Below, piece after piece: positions 48,901 through 58,100 of a stretch of DNA of 64,000 nucleotides. Where the stretch lies: contig CAIIXF020000011.1 in the NCBI GenBank assembly GCA_903813345.2, forward strand, positions 10,514,842 to 10,578,841, given 5' to 3'. A program made the translations under genes and the position numbers. Position 1 is the stretch's first letter, and the number at the start of each line of letters is the position of its first letter. A model generated the notes under the pieces. That model did no database searches, had not been told where the DNA came from, and saw only the letters and a program-made list of their open reading frames with translations. The stretch comes from Owenia fusiformis (lineage: Eukaryota; Annelida; Polychaeta; Sabellida; Oweniidae).

Positions 48901-51900
48901 GAAGACCAATGGATGCAATAACTCAATATATCAATTTCATTTAGAAGCAATGCATCGCAAAACATTTCAAAGGGCATTGTATTAGTATACTAACCTTGCT
49001 GAGCATTAGACCTTTCTAATTCATAGTTCTTGAGTCTTTGTTCTAGGTCCTCCCTCTCCCTTTCAGCATCTTCTCTCTTCTGTTTCTCCTTGGCCAGTAA
49101 AGATCTGAATAATATTGAACATTAATTGGTACCTCAGATCATGCTTAACATCTGTTCATATTCTATGTTCAAGAAATCCCAGTGAAACAATTAGACATTA
49201 CAAATATATTGACTTCAGCCTTGTAAAAACAAGGCACAGGACGTGAACGAGATCACACCATCAAATAGGCAGACACTATGAACCAGGAAAACTGTTCTCC
49301 TATTATGGTTACAAATTTCAAGAACAAGAAACAAGATTTTTCAAAAAACCTTCAAAATGGCCACCAGAAAACAAGATGGCCGCCCAAAAGTTAATCAGCT
49401 CTAGTACTTGATATCCTCTATCATTTGTGTAAATTTGAAGGAAATCCGATGAGCGGTTTTCCTGAATTGGCGATGACAAGATTTTTTGAAAAATCTTCAA
49501 AATGGCTGCCAGAAAACAAGATGGCCGCCCAAAAGTTAATCAGCTCTAGTACTTGATATCTTCTATCATTTGTGTAAATTTGAAGGAAATCCGATGAGCG
49601 GATTTTTTGAAATGGCGATGACAAGATTTTTCGAAAAATCTTCAAAATGGCTGCCAGAAAACAAGATGGCCGCCCAAAAGTTAATCAGCTCTAGTACTTG
49701 ATATCCTCTATCATTTGTGTAAATTTGAAGGAAATCCAATGAGCGGTTTTCCTGAAATGGCGATGACAAGATTTTTCGAAAAACCTTCAAAATGGCCGCC
49801 AGAAAACAAGATGGCCACCTAAAAGTTAATCAGCTCTAGTACTTCATATGCTCTATCATCTCTGCAAATTTGGAGAAAATCTGATGAGCAGTTTTCCTTA
49901 AACGGCGATGACAAAAAGCGGGACGATCACGATCACGACCACGATCACGATCACGACCACGATCACGACCACGATCACGACCACGATCACGACCAGTATG
50001 ACGACTATATCCCACCGATGGTGTGATAAAAAGATAAAATAGTACTGTGAGAAATGGGCTTACATGGTGTTGTGTTACTAATGTTCTGGACAAAAAGTCC
50101 AAAATCGCCACCAAAAAATTTATCCAGAATGTCCAAAGACATTTCTGAAAGTTTCAAATTGATCCATGAAATCATTTAGCTCAAAACATGTACAGAAGAC
50201 TTTATATTACAGCCAATGTTTTAAGATGAAAAGTCAATATCTATAAAACTAGAGAATGTGCAAAATATGACTCTCCCTGGACAAAAATGGCGGTCATTTT
50301 GAAAATAGGCAAGCTTTAAACTGGGTACTTCACTTGAAAGAAAACATACTGTTTTAATAAAAATCACTGTATTTATGACCAGAAAGTACTCAAGGTGAAA
50401 GATATGACTGTCTAAAATCACTTGCCATACTGCACGTGGTCTTTTGCTGACGTAAATGTGAATGAATAGACATCATCTTAAGTTCAGTCATTTCTTGTGG
50501 CTGTGTGTCATGTGTATTGGCTCTTACCTTTCTGCCTGTTTAGCAATTTTCTCTTCTTTAGCCTGTGCCTTCATCTGCTGAACTTCGATGGTATCTGGCT
50601 TACGTCTCCTCATGTACAACTCATGGTTGCCCATACACAAGGCAAGAATTCGCTTGTTTATCCTAAGCCGGGCTGCATAAAACATAAAGTCCTACAAGAA
50701 ACCAAACAGAACATTAAACATTTCTTTTTGGGCATATCTTTGAGAATATGTTATGATTTGTCACGAGAGTTTTATCCATAAACTGCATTATATCAAATCT
50801 TAGGTTTAGAAACCAATGTGGGGGTGAATATTAGCAATATTTCACAAAACTCAATGGATTGTGAGCCTCTGGTCTCATGTGAAATAATAGCCAAGCGACG
50901 AAGGGCCACAGCTATTATTATGTATTATTATATACCCAATATGTAACACTTATCCTGATTGGTTAATACCTAGTCTCGTGTCCTGAAATAGATTTACTAT
51001 TTCCCTTTGAAAGTTATATTCCCTCAAATGAATGAAGCGAGAATATAAATTTGAACTATTGCCCGCTGGTGTCACAATTGCAAGTTCTATTACCTTTGGA
51101 AACGTCTGCGCATCATCATTGCGCAGACGAAAAACAGAAAAATTGAGCATAAGCACAAAAACAAATCAACTCCGTTCACCATGACAGATGTGCGTGAACG
51201 ATACAATATAAGCAACGGTTAGTTCCCTAAGCTCAATACATCTGTGTAATTTCAAGTGTTATGATAATCTATTTCGCGTGTCAAACGCGATTGAATTTGT
51301 CAAGTGAGAGTCTCAGAAATTTCTCTTAAATTTATGTTGAGCATATTTTGACGTCACAGCTTATAATGCTAACAATGGACCTGGGGTGGGGGGGATTTCT
51401 AAGCCTTTTTTGGCCTTCGCGGAGGAAACCGGACAAGAGTCAGTATAGGGTATGTAATAAAACAAATAGTGACTGCCTTAAATTTCGAGCAATAGTGTAA
51501 ATGATTTCCCCTTGGGAATATCCTCTATAATGTACTATTCCCTCAGCCTGCGGCTTCGAGAAGAGTACATTTAAGAAGATATTCCCTCAGGGAAATAATT
51601 TACACTATTGCCCTCAATGGCAGTCACTATTTGTAAAATAATACAATGTACTTACAGGTGCTTTCTTATCTATTGGTTTTATAACAAACTTCTTGTCGTT
51701 AAAAGAAATATTTCTAATTTCACTCCATGGGAATCCTATCTTGGGGGTGAGTCTGAAAATATAGAGGATTTACATCATGAACTTGTACTTACAATATGTC
51801 TCAACTATGGGTTATTTCGTGAATTGCAGGCAATAAAACGCGCAATATTAATAATTTTCTTCATTTGGTTTTTGATAATAAATAATGAATAAATACTGAT

Positions 51901-52169
51901 GCTTTGCAAATTGTCTATATTAGGAAATTCATACTTACTGGTCAGCTTTTTCGTAAATATTTAAACCTAATGCATCTACGCCTAGCCATAGATCTGTGCC
52001 TTTCTTATTTTTGATTTCAAAATAGTTCACACCATACATCTCTAGATCCTGGGCTATTTTTAAGTACTCCATCATTGCATCCTCTCGAAGCATGGAGTTG
52101 TGCTCTTTGTACCAGTTGACGATTCTCTCTTCCCATTGTTCTTTGGACATCTTATGTTGGTCTATGACC
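42748..52169 (-). CDS. Moe: Ezrin/radixin/moesin (ERM) protein, C-terminal ~413 residues, 8 exons; 5' end outside window
   Basis: Exons in gene order: 51939-52169, 51656-51752, 50528-50691, 48995-49104, 48555-48715, 48070-48286, 44407-44504, 42748-42912. They total 1243 nt and join in phase with GT-AG introns. The first visible exon begins mid-FERM ([14 protein letters not shown]) and contains [20 protein letters not shown], nearly identical to vertebrate ERM proteins. The FERM domain ends at [16 protein letters not shown] long charged coiled-coil helix follows. The last exon carries the actin-binding C-ERMAD with the regulatory Thr in DKYKTL and the end [10 protein letters not shown]. That tail separates ERM from merlin. 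Family role: PIP2-gated linker of membrane proteins to cortical actin. About 165 N-terminal residues (lobes F1 and most of F2) are missing. Neighbours are the convergent GAS2 gene and an intronic LINE. Confidence 0.95.
43195..43870. repeat. ~110-bp tandem repeat, ~6 diverged copies, ERM last intron
   Basis: Units hold 'cagatttgaacttctgagaa', 'cttgtagatgattttgaaaa' and 'gaaggtcattgaaggtcaaa'. The last word contains AGGTCA spaced by four bases, perfect near 43766. Confidence 0.85.
44407..44504 (-). CDS. Moe: ERM exon g (C-ERMAD, first part)
   Basis: Acceptor TGTTCTAG, donor GTAAGG; 98 nt. Codes [20 protein letters not shown]. Weaker family similarity, but phases fit both sides exactly. Confidence 0.88.
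44505..46869. other. ERM intron, no feature resolved
   Basis: AT-rich intronic DNA with no ORF or repeat that I can support. Confidence 0.5.
46870..47600. repeat. ~145-bp tandem repeat, ~5 copies, ERM intron
   Basis: 'aaatggccgccattttgaaa' recurs near 46930, 47036, 47189, 47333 and 47475, with 'ggtatttgagttatcaaaga' between. Last intervals are 153, 144 and 142 bp. Confidence 0.85.
47605..47661. repeat. (ACGG)n microsatellite
   Basis: Runs of acggacggacga form the tail of the preceding repeat, followed by 'ttgaacttcgttcggtggga'. Confidence 0.9.
48070..48286 (-). CDS. Moe: ERM exon f (end of coiled coil, variable linker)
   Basis: Acceptor TGATTGTAG, donor GTATGT. Codes 72 residues: Ala/Glu-rich helix, then a linker (about [13 protein letters not shown]) at the place where vertebrate members have the proline-rich or acidic linker. 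Confidence 0.93.
48555..48715 (-). CDS. Moe: ERM exon e (coiled coil)
   Basis: Acceptor GCTTCTTCAG, donor GTAGGC. Codes [17 protein letters not shown] and [20 protein letters not shown], heptad-type helix. Ends in phase 0. Confidence 0.93.
48995..49104 (-). CDS. Moe: ERM exon d (coiled coil)
   Basis: Acceptor TTATTCAG, donor GTTAGT. Codes a Glu/Arg/Lys-rich helix ([18 protein letters not shown]). Confidence 0.93.
49330..49917. repeat. 145-bp tandem repeat, 4 copies, ERM intron
   Basis: Units at 49330, 49474, 49618 and 49763 with 'aaacaagatggccgcccaaa' and 'gttaatcagctctagtactt'. Period exactly 145 in the first copies. Confidence 0.95.
49924..49994. repeat. (CGATCA/CGACCA)n hexanucleotide microsatellite
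   Basis: 12 six-base units directly after the 145-bp array. The complementary strand would read Arg-Asp/Gly repeats, but it is intronic. Confidence 0.95.
50528..50691 (-). CDS. Moe: ERM exon c (end of FERM, start of helix)
   Basis: Acceptor TTCTTGTAG, donor GTAAGA. Codes [20 protein letters not shown], then [20 protein letters not shown]. Confidence 0.96.
51463..51633. mobile_element. 171-bp palindromic MITE-like element in ERM intron
   Basis: CAAATAGTGACTGCC at the left is complementary to GGCAGTCACTATTTG at the right; inner arms share 'gcaatagtgtaaat'. A related, poorer palindrome lies at about 50965-51065. Confidence 0.75.
51656..51752 (-). CDS. Moe: ERM exon b (FERM F3)
   Basis: Acceptor ATATTTTCAG, donor GTAAGT. 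Codes [20 protein letters not shown] and following, the phosphotyrosine-binding-like F3 lobe. Confidence 0.96.
51939..52169 (-). CDS. Moe: ERM exon a (FERM F2/F3)
   Basis: Acceptor TTGCAG, donor GTAAGT. Enters with one base of a split codon and leaves in phase 2. Contains [19 protein letters not shown] and [12 protein letters not shown]. The 3' splice site is only 80 nt from the duplicated target site of the LINE. Confidence 0.96.
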
Positions 52170-52249
52170 CTGCAAGCAAAGTTAAAACAATTTTATGCTT
52201 TGAAATTACCATTAACATTTGCATATGAATATCACAGGTCACATACTTT

Positions 52250-52260
52250 AAAAGTAGAAT
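52250..52260. repeat. LINE target site duplication (left copy)
   Basis: AAAAGTAGAAT, repeated exactly at 56038-56048. Confidence 0.93.
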
Positions 52261-55200
52261 TTTTTTTTTTTTTAATAATCATTTATTTCAAATATATACT
52301 ATACATACAATAATACAATAATAACGTTTGACAAGGTTAAAAATAACATTATTGTCAAACTGAAAACCTTAATGTAGTTACATTCATAATTTTTACTTTA
52401 GAAAGAAAGATTCATTATTTTATTTAAAATGGTCAAGTTGTGTGCTTAATGTGTAGAGTTTGGTTACGGGTCCAGTAGGTCTTTGGTGGATTGCAAAAAT
52501 GACACACTTGCTTTGATTATTAAAATATTAGTATTATGATCAAAATCAGGGTGACCAAATAAAAGCATGTCTATTTTATCAGAAGAATTACAATCTAAAA
52601 ATGCACTTAAGCAATCCGCCATATGGAGATCTCTAAGGAGTTGACATCTTGGGTTCATGTATAGAGGGCACTGTAGAAAAAAGTGTTTTGGTGTTTCAGA
52701 GCAATGACCACAGGCACATTCTGGTGAAGGTACATTGTTAAAATTATGTGCAAAAAGCTGGCTTTTCAAATAAAGATCTACTCTGAGTCTATTAAATGAG
52801 ACTTCATTTTTTCTTTTAACATTACTATAAGTTATGAAATTAGTACCATTGAAATTTTCAAAATGTGCCTTGATCCTACGTTTAAAAATTGAAATTCGCT
52901 CACAATTTCTTATATCATCAGGTAAAGTATTCCAAGTTTCAATTGCTGCATAGAAAGTAGATTTCTCAAATCTTTTACTTATATCTAAAGGAATATTATA
53001 TTCTCTGAAAGCTCTTAGAGTTCGAGTTGGAATATTTCTGCAACCATTGAAAACTTGACTTACATATGGTGCTATTAAATTATGTCTGCTTTTGAAAAGA
53101 AAAGTACATAAATGAGATTTTCTTCTATCTGGTAACTTTGTCCAATTTAAAATATCTAACACCTTCTCAGTGCTAGAGCCATGCAAAGCGCCAGTTATCA
53201 AACAAGCTGCATTATATTGAAGTCTGTTTAACTTTATCAAAGATAATTCAGGAGCACTAGAATATAAGATATCACCATAGTCAATTCGACTCAAAATGAA
53301 GGCATTATAAATGGTTTCTAAGTGTTTAGATCTTAAAACATGAGTCAACCTTTTAAAAGGGTTTAGCAGAGCTTGAGACTGTTTTATTAATTCGTTAATA
53401 TGCTCTTTAAAGGTTAGTTTTTGATCTAAAATGATACCCAGGTGCTTATGGGTATTTTGTTTATCTATTGCGTTAGTTCCCAAAAATAAAATTGGTTCAT
53501 TTTGAATAACAGTTGTTGGTGAAGTGAAAGTCAAGTCAACCGATTTTGAGGCTTTAAAGTTCATTTGCCATGTTTGGGCCCAGTTATATATTTTGTTAAG
53601 ATCTTGTTGTAAATCAAGACAATTTTGTGGCTGATCTTTTGGATAGGGGCTAAAAATTGAAGTATCATCTGCATAGATAAACGTTTTGGATTTTAAATTA
53701 GTTGGTAGATCATTTATATAGATAAGAAACATCAAAGGCCCTAAGATGCTACCCTGGGGTACACCTGCATTTAGAAAGTTTGGTTCAGACAAATTTGAAA
53801 GTTTTTCATTTATCTTGACTTTAACCTGTCTACCAGAAAGATAGGACTTTAAAAGCAAGAGTAAGTCATCTTTTATACCATAAGCTGATATTTTATGAAG
53901 CAAAAGATGATGAGGGACAACATCAAATGCTGATGCAAGGTCCAAAAAGATTGTACGGACATTGTTACCATTATTTAACTCCTCGTGGATACAATGAATA
54001 ATATAGGCAAGTTGAGATGTGGTATTATGTAAAGGGAGAAAACCAGATTGGAGGTCATAGAAAAGATTATTCTGACTCATGTGATTAAAGATTCTATTGT
54101 AAAGCACTTTTTCTAAGATTTTGGACATTGAATTTAAAATTGTTATTGGTCGATAGTTTTCAATATTTGATTTATCTTTCTTCTTATGGAGAGGTATTAT
54201 GATACCCTCTTTCCAAACCTTTGGGAATGAATGTGAATTTAATATCTTATTAAACAATAATGAAAGAGGACTGGCTAAACTGTTTGCAGAATAAAATAAC
54301 ATCCTATTTGTGATACCATCACTGCCACCCCCCTTTGATAAATCTAAATCTTTCAATAATTTTAAAACTTCTTCTTCACTAGTTTGTATACTACATAAAT
54401 TATTGTTGCATAAAGTAGGAAACTCTGGTAACACTTCTGGATGGACAATATTAATATGATTTTTCTGGGTAAAAAATTTGAGAAAAAGTTCAGCCTTTTC
54501 AATAGAAGTACCTGATAATTTAGGATTTTCTAAATGTAAAAAAGGCAGTGATGTGTCAAAGGATTTACCTAGCAATTTCTTAAGAAGTACCCAATAGTCT
54601 GATGAGTTTGAATTAAGAATAGATATATTTTCACAAGTATTTTCAATATACGATTGTTTAGCTTCTTTAATTAATTTGACTACCTTATCACTCTGTGTCT
54701 TAAATTTAGTAAAAAAGTCAGGATTATTTGAACGTTTGAATTTGTGATGCAATCTGTCACGAATGTTGATCTCTTTTTTGATGTTAGGGGAGAACCATGG
54801 TTGATCTGTAGATTTGTGATTAATCTCAAAATTGGGTATACAATTTTTGAAAATATCAAAAAGGCTATTTGAGAATCTTTCAGTAGCAATGTCAACATCA
54901 TCCAAAAGAAGGATTTCATCCCAATTGAAGCTGATAATTCTATCATTTAAGTCATTTGAGTCCATATGATCGTACTTCCAAATAGTTTTCTTAGTAGGTG
55001 GTTCCTTTAGAATATTTACCCTTAAGTTTGTCAAAATTGAACAGTGATCTGAATTTCCAATAGGGGCCATCACTTTAAAATGAGAGATAACATTGATTTC
55101 ATCAGTAAAAACAAGGTCAATACATGATTTGGTTAATAATTCCTCTCGCTTCCGAATTCTAGTTGGTTCATCTATAAGTTGAATGATATTTAAGTCAGAT

Positions 55201-56037
55201 GTTAAGTTTTGAAGATTTAATCCAGGATTATCAGTTTTATCATCACTCCACCAAAAACTATTTCTAGCATTGAAATCGCCATTTACAATTAAGGTTCCAG
55301 GCAATTTCTGAGCAGTCTCAAGATTTGTAGACAACAACTGAAAAAATGTATTGCGAGTTGCTTGATCCTGAGAGGGAGACCGATAAAATAATCCATAATT
55401 AAAATATTTTCCACTTATTTTCAGCTTTATCCAAACGTTTCCAAGAATGTCATTCATAAGATCATGAATTATTTCAGATTCAATTGAGTTATGAACATAA
55501 ATAATTAATCCACGGTTTTTATTAGTATAATAGAGGATTTGAAAATCATTGATAATCAAGGAGTTTTCCACATCATTTTTTGTGAGATTTCCCACTTCGC
55601 AGAGACCAATTACTTTTATGTCATGTTGCTTAACCCTAAATTTAAGGGCTTCAAATCTTGATAAGTAATTTGCTTTAAGACTATTTATGTTAGAAAATAG
55701 GATTGGTAACTCATTTATAGAGTTTTCAATATGAGGTCCAGGATTTGATTCAATATCCCCGCTGAGTTTCAATATAAATGTGCAATCAACTAGGTACATC
55801 AAAAGTGGTGAACCTGGAAAAATAGTCATAATACAGAGTATTCTGTGGAATCTCACACTGAAAAGAATATACGATTTAGTGCAAGATGACCAAGCAATAG
55901 CATAAATACAGTATACAAGACACGGGCCAATAACTGAATGATATAATACACATAGGAGCATAATTTGAAGTTTCCAGAAACGTTCTGCTTGGATGTTAAT
56001 TTTCAGTAAAGTAAGAATCAGAATGAATCAGAATCAG
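52261..56037 (-). mobile_element. Full-length LINE (Jockey/CR1/L2-like non-LTR retrotransposon)
   Basis: 3,777 bp with a 13-nt poly-A tail (T run at 52261-52273), an AATAAA upstream of it, one intact ORF and a 76-bp 5' UTR. It is flanked by the 11-bp duplication AAAAGTAGAAT (52250-52260 and 56038-56048). Inserted in an ERM intron in the sense direction. An intact ORF and perfect TSD mean a recent insertion. Confidence 0.96.
52464..55961 (-). CDS. LINE ORF: 2A-like leader, AP endonuclease, reverse transcriptase
   Basis: 1165 residues from an ATG. Residues 1-60 are hydrophobic; GDIESNPGP at 68-76 fits the 2A consensus D-x-E-x-N-P-G-P, so ribosome skipping before Pro76 is expected. AP-like endonuclease from about 85: SNINSLKAN, GLCEVGN, NGDFNARNSFWWSD and the SDHCSIL end motif. 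Reverse transcriptase: YRPITILNSMSKILEKVLYN, FLDLASAFDVVPHHLL, GVPQGSILGPLMFLIYINDL and YADD at 763-766. A Cys/His cluster near the C terminus (CACGHC...HFFLQC) may bind nucleic acid. Clade by motif only: Jockey/CR1/L2 group. 2A-bearing LINEs of this kind have been described in sea urchin and amphioxus. Confidence 0.95.
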   Translation of the reverse strand: MLLCVLYHSVIGPCLVYCIYAIAWSSCTKSYILFSVRFHRILCIMTIFPGSPLLMYLVDCTFILKLSGDIESNPGPHIENSINELPILFSNINSLKANYLSRFEALKFRVKQHDIKVIGLCEVGNLTKNDVENSLIINDFQILYYTNKNRGLIIYVHNSIESEIIHDLMNDILGNVWIKLKISGKYFNYGLFYRSPSQDQATRNTFFQLLSTNLETAQKLPGTLIVNGDFNARNSFWWSDDKTDNPGLNLQNLTSDLNIIQLIDEPTRIRKREELLTKSCIDLVFTDEINVISHFKVMAPIGNSDHCSILTNLRVNILKEPPTKKTIWKYDHMDSNDLNDRIISFNWDEILLLDDVDIATERFSNSLFDIFKNCIPNFEINHKSTDQPWFSPNIKKEINIRDRLHHKFKRSNNPDFFTKFKTQSDKVVKLIKEAKQSYIENTCENISILNSNSSDYWVLLKKLLGKSFDTSLPFLHLENPKLSGTSIEKAELFLKFFTQKNHINIVHPEVLPEFPTLCNNNLCSIQTSEEEVLKLLKDLDLSKGGGSDGITNRMLFYSANSLASPLSLLFNKILNSHSFPKVWKEGIIIPLHKKKDKSNIENYRPITILNSMSKILEKVLYNRIFNHMSQNNLFYDLQSGFLPLHNTTSQLAYIIHCIHEELNNGNNVRTIFLDLASAFDVVPHHLLLHKISAYGIKDDLLLLLKSYLSGRQVKVKINEKLSNLSEPNFLNAGVPQGSILGPLMFLIYINDLPTNLKSKTFIYADDTSIFSPYPKDQPQNCLDLQQDLNKIYNWAQTWQMNFKASKSVDLTFTSPTTVIQNEPILFLGTNAIDKQNTHKHLGIILDQKLTFKEHINELIKQSQALLNPFKRLTHVLRSKHLETIYNAFILSRIDYGDILYSSAPELSLIKLNRLQYNAACLITGALHGSSTEKVLDILNWTKLPDRRKSHLCTFLFKSRHNLIAPYVSQVFNGCRNIPTRTLRAFREYNIPLDISKRFEKSTFYAAIETWNTLPDDIRNCERISIFKRRIKAHFENFNGTNFITYSNVKRKNEVSFNRLRVDLYLKSQLFAHNFNNVPSPECACGHCSETPKHFFLQCPLYMNPRCQLLRDLHMADCLSAFLDCNSSDKIDMLLFGHPDFDHNTNILIIKASVSFLQSTKDLLDP

Positions 56038-56048
56038 AAAAGTAGAAT

Positions 56049-57979
56049 GATTATCACAATTCCTAGAATTACGTGTTTGTGGTACGTAATTCAATAAATG
56101 TTTAACGAGCATTGCAGCACCAAATATTTAGAGGGAGCTCATGTCTTATGAACATTTTAGAATTATTATAGAATCACACAGAAACTATCTGGCTTCCAAG
56201 ATGCAAAAATAATTTGTAAGGATAGTGTATCTTAACATTATTTTTTTGAATAATGGGACTCTGTATAAAAACGACAATTTCAAAATATATAGCATGTAAA
56301 ATGTACCATTGCTCTTCCCTTGAAAATATTATCGGTAGATATTGAAATATATACATAAGAGATATATCAGAATTTTCACGGATTTAAGTATTTTGGTGAC
56401 CATTTACAGTGCGATATCCAAACCGCGTGCATACTATGCACGCAGTTTGAAACCCTGACAAACTGCACGCATATTTAAAAATGGCAGACAGGGAGGACAC
56501 GACCTATAAGGATGAAAAGTACTGGAAATACAAGGTTAGTTTTTTTTGTGTATAGCCTTTTTATTTTTTCGTGAAGCCACTCAGTAAAATTAGCATTTTT
56601 GGCCACCTTTATAATCAATTTCACCAGAGCTAAACTATTTGGGACAATAACGATCTCCTCCAAACTATCAAAATATAGTTAATATCTGACATCAATCTTT
56701 TGCATTGGTCCTTAACTGGTTTTAAGAAAGGGAGTTAACTTACTTACTTTCAATAATGCCATCCAAGCATTGAAAAAACACAAAGAAAAATGTTGGACCC
56801 GGGAATAAATGAACTGTGTTTTTTGGAGGCAGTGCAAGTCATATGCACAAAATCGACTTGATAAAGAGCTTACCTTCAGTCTCTTTGTTTTGTCAGAATC
56901 AACTAAATAATTGAAGGAAATTCTATTTCTAAAAGAAATAAAATTTTCTTTCAAATTTCCTTCCCGGAAGTTGATTGTCTGATCGAAATAGTATGAGGCA
57001 TGTGATGGGACATATAGTTATCCAATACTCGATTTCCAAGCAGTAATCAGTACGAGTCCTACGATTGGCCGCTAGCTAAATACCTGATTTAAATCATTTT
57101 CTATTGGTACAAAGTGCTCACGTGATCATTATTTAAGAATACGTATGCGCAAGAAACTGAACCAAAAAATGGAACCTCGCACAGATTGGCACTAAAGCGA
57201 GATATTTCTGAGCCATCGGAAAATTTTATCAATTTTATTTTGTCCGGTGTAAAAAACGTGACTGAATTGCCAGGAACATTTTTTCAAGGAACAGTTTTTT
57301 GAGGGGGACGCATTTTTGAAAATCAGTACGTCCCAGGGCCGCAATCTTGGACAAAACTACTGAAAACACTGACTTAATATATAATTATCAGTGATCTCCC
57401 CAGGATTTTTTCTCAGGTGGATGCAAAATTCCCATATTCACAATTCAGACCAAATTTTCATGATTTTTTCTCATTTTCAAGTGGGTGGAAATGGATTTTC
57501 AGGTGGGTGCAAAACTATTTTAAAAATCTCAGGTGGGTGCTGGGCCCACTTGCTTGCGATCACTGATTATGGTAATCCATCATTGATCTGAAGTAGAACT
57601 TTAACTTTCAGACAGGAAGAATAAACATTTTGATAAGATATCATATCTCATCTTTGTATGAGATAGTTACTAATATTCAATTCTTAGTATCTCTATTAAT
57701 AGAACTAAACATAAGTGATCCCCTCTTTAGATCTCTTCATATTAACTCAAATCTAAATTTATCAAAACCATGTCAGACAACCTTCCTCTGAATTTAACCC
57801 ATAGTACTATACTACAGTACTTAATTACTATAGATTACATGTACAACCATTCAGCCCTTAAACATCAATCTCCCAAAAGTAACTGCATTACACTAAGCTT
57901 TGTTTAAGGTTCTGTTTAAAAACAATTTAAAAACCATCATCAATGCTTTCCATATTAGAAATCAAAATAGCTAGACATG
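56049..57979. other. Upstream ERM intron, between LINE and array
   Basis: Mostly unassigned. Contains the candidate + strand exon at 56481 and, at 57400-57550, 'caggtgggtgcaaaa' words repeated three times. Confidence 0.45.
56481..56534 (+). CDS. Possible first coding exon of a + strand gene
   Basis: ATG with A at -3, 18 codons (MADREDTTYKDEKYWKYK), then AAG|GTTAGT donor. The 60 bp before it hold the palindrome GCGTGCAT-act-ATGCACGC (56425-56443). KDEKYW recalls the start of PAR-type bZIP basic regions, but no second exon was found in the window, and the site lies inside an ERM intron on the other strand. Speculative. Confidence 0.25.
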
Positions 57980-58025
57980 TAAATTGAACAAGTTCAATTT
58001 AAGACTCCAGATTTAATTCTTTTTT

Positions 58026-58100
58026 TAAGCTGAGTCATCCAGAATACTTGTAAGCTGAGTCATCCAGAATACTTGTAAGCTGAGTCATCCAGAATAAGCT
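58026..58100. repeat. 25-bp tandem repeat, 3 copies
   Basis: GCTGAGTCATCCAGAATACT plus tgtaa, repeated at the start of the array; single or double copies recur at 60730-60785, 62125-62160 and 63560-63610. Confidence 0.9.

Noticed and set aside
49836-50114. Arg-Asp-rich ORF, looks like an RS/RD-domain protein
   Set aside because: Produced by the (CGATCA)n microsatellite in an ERM intron.
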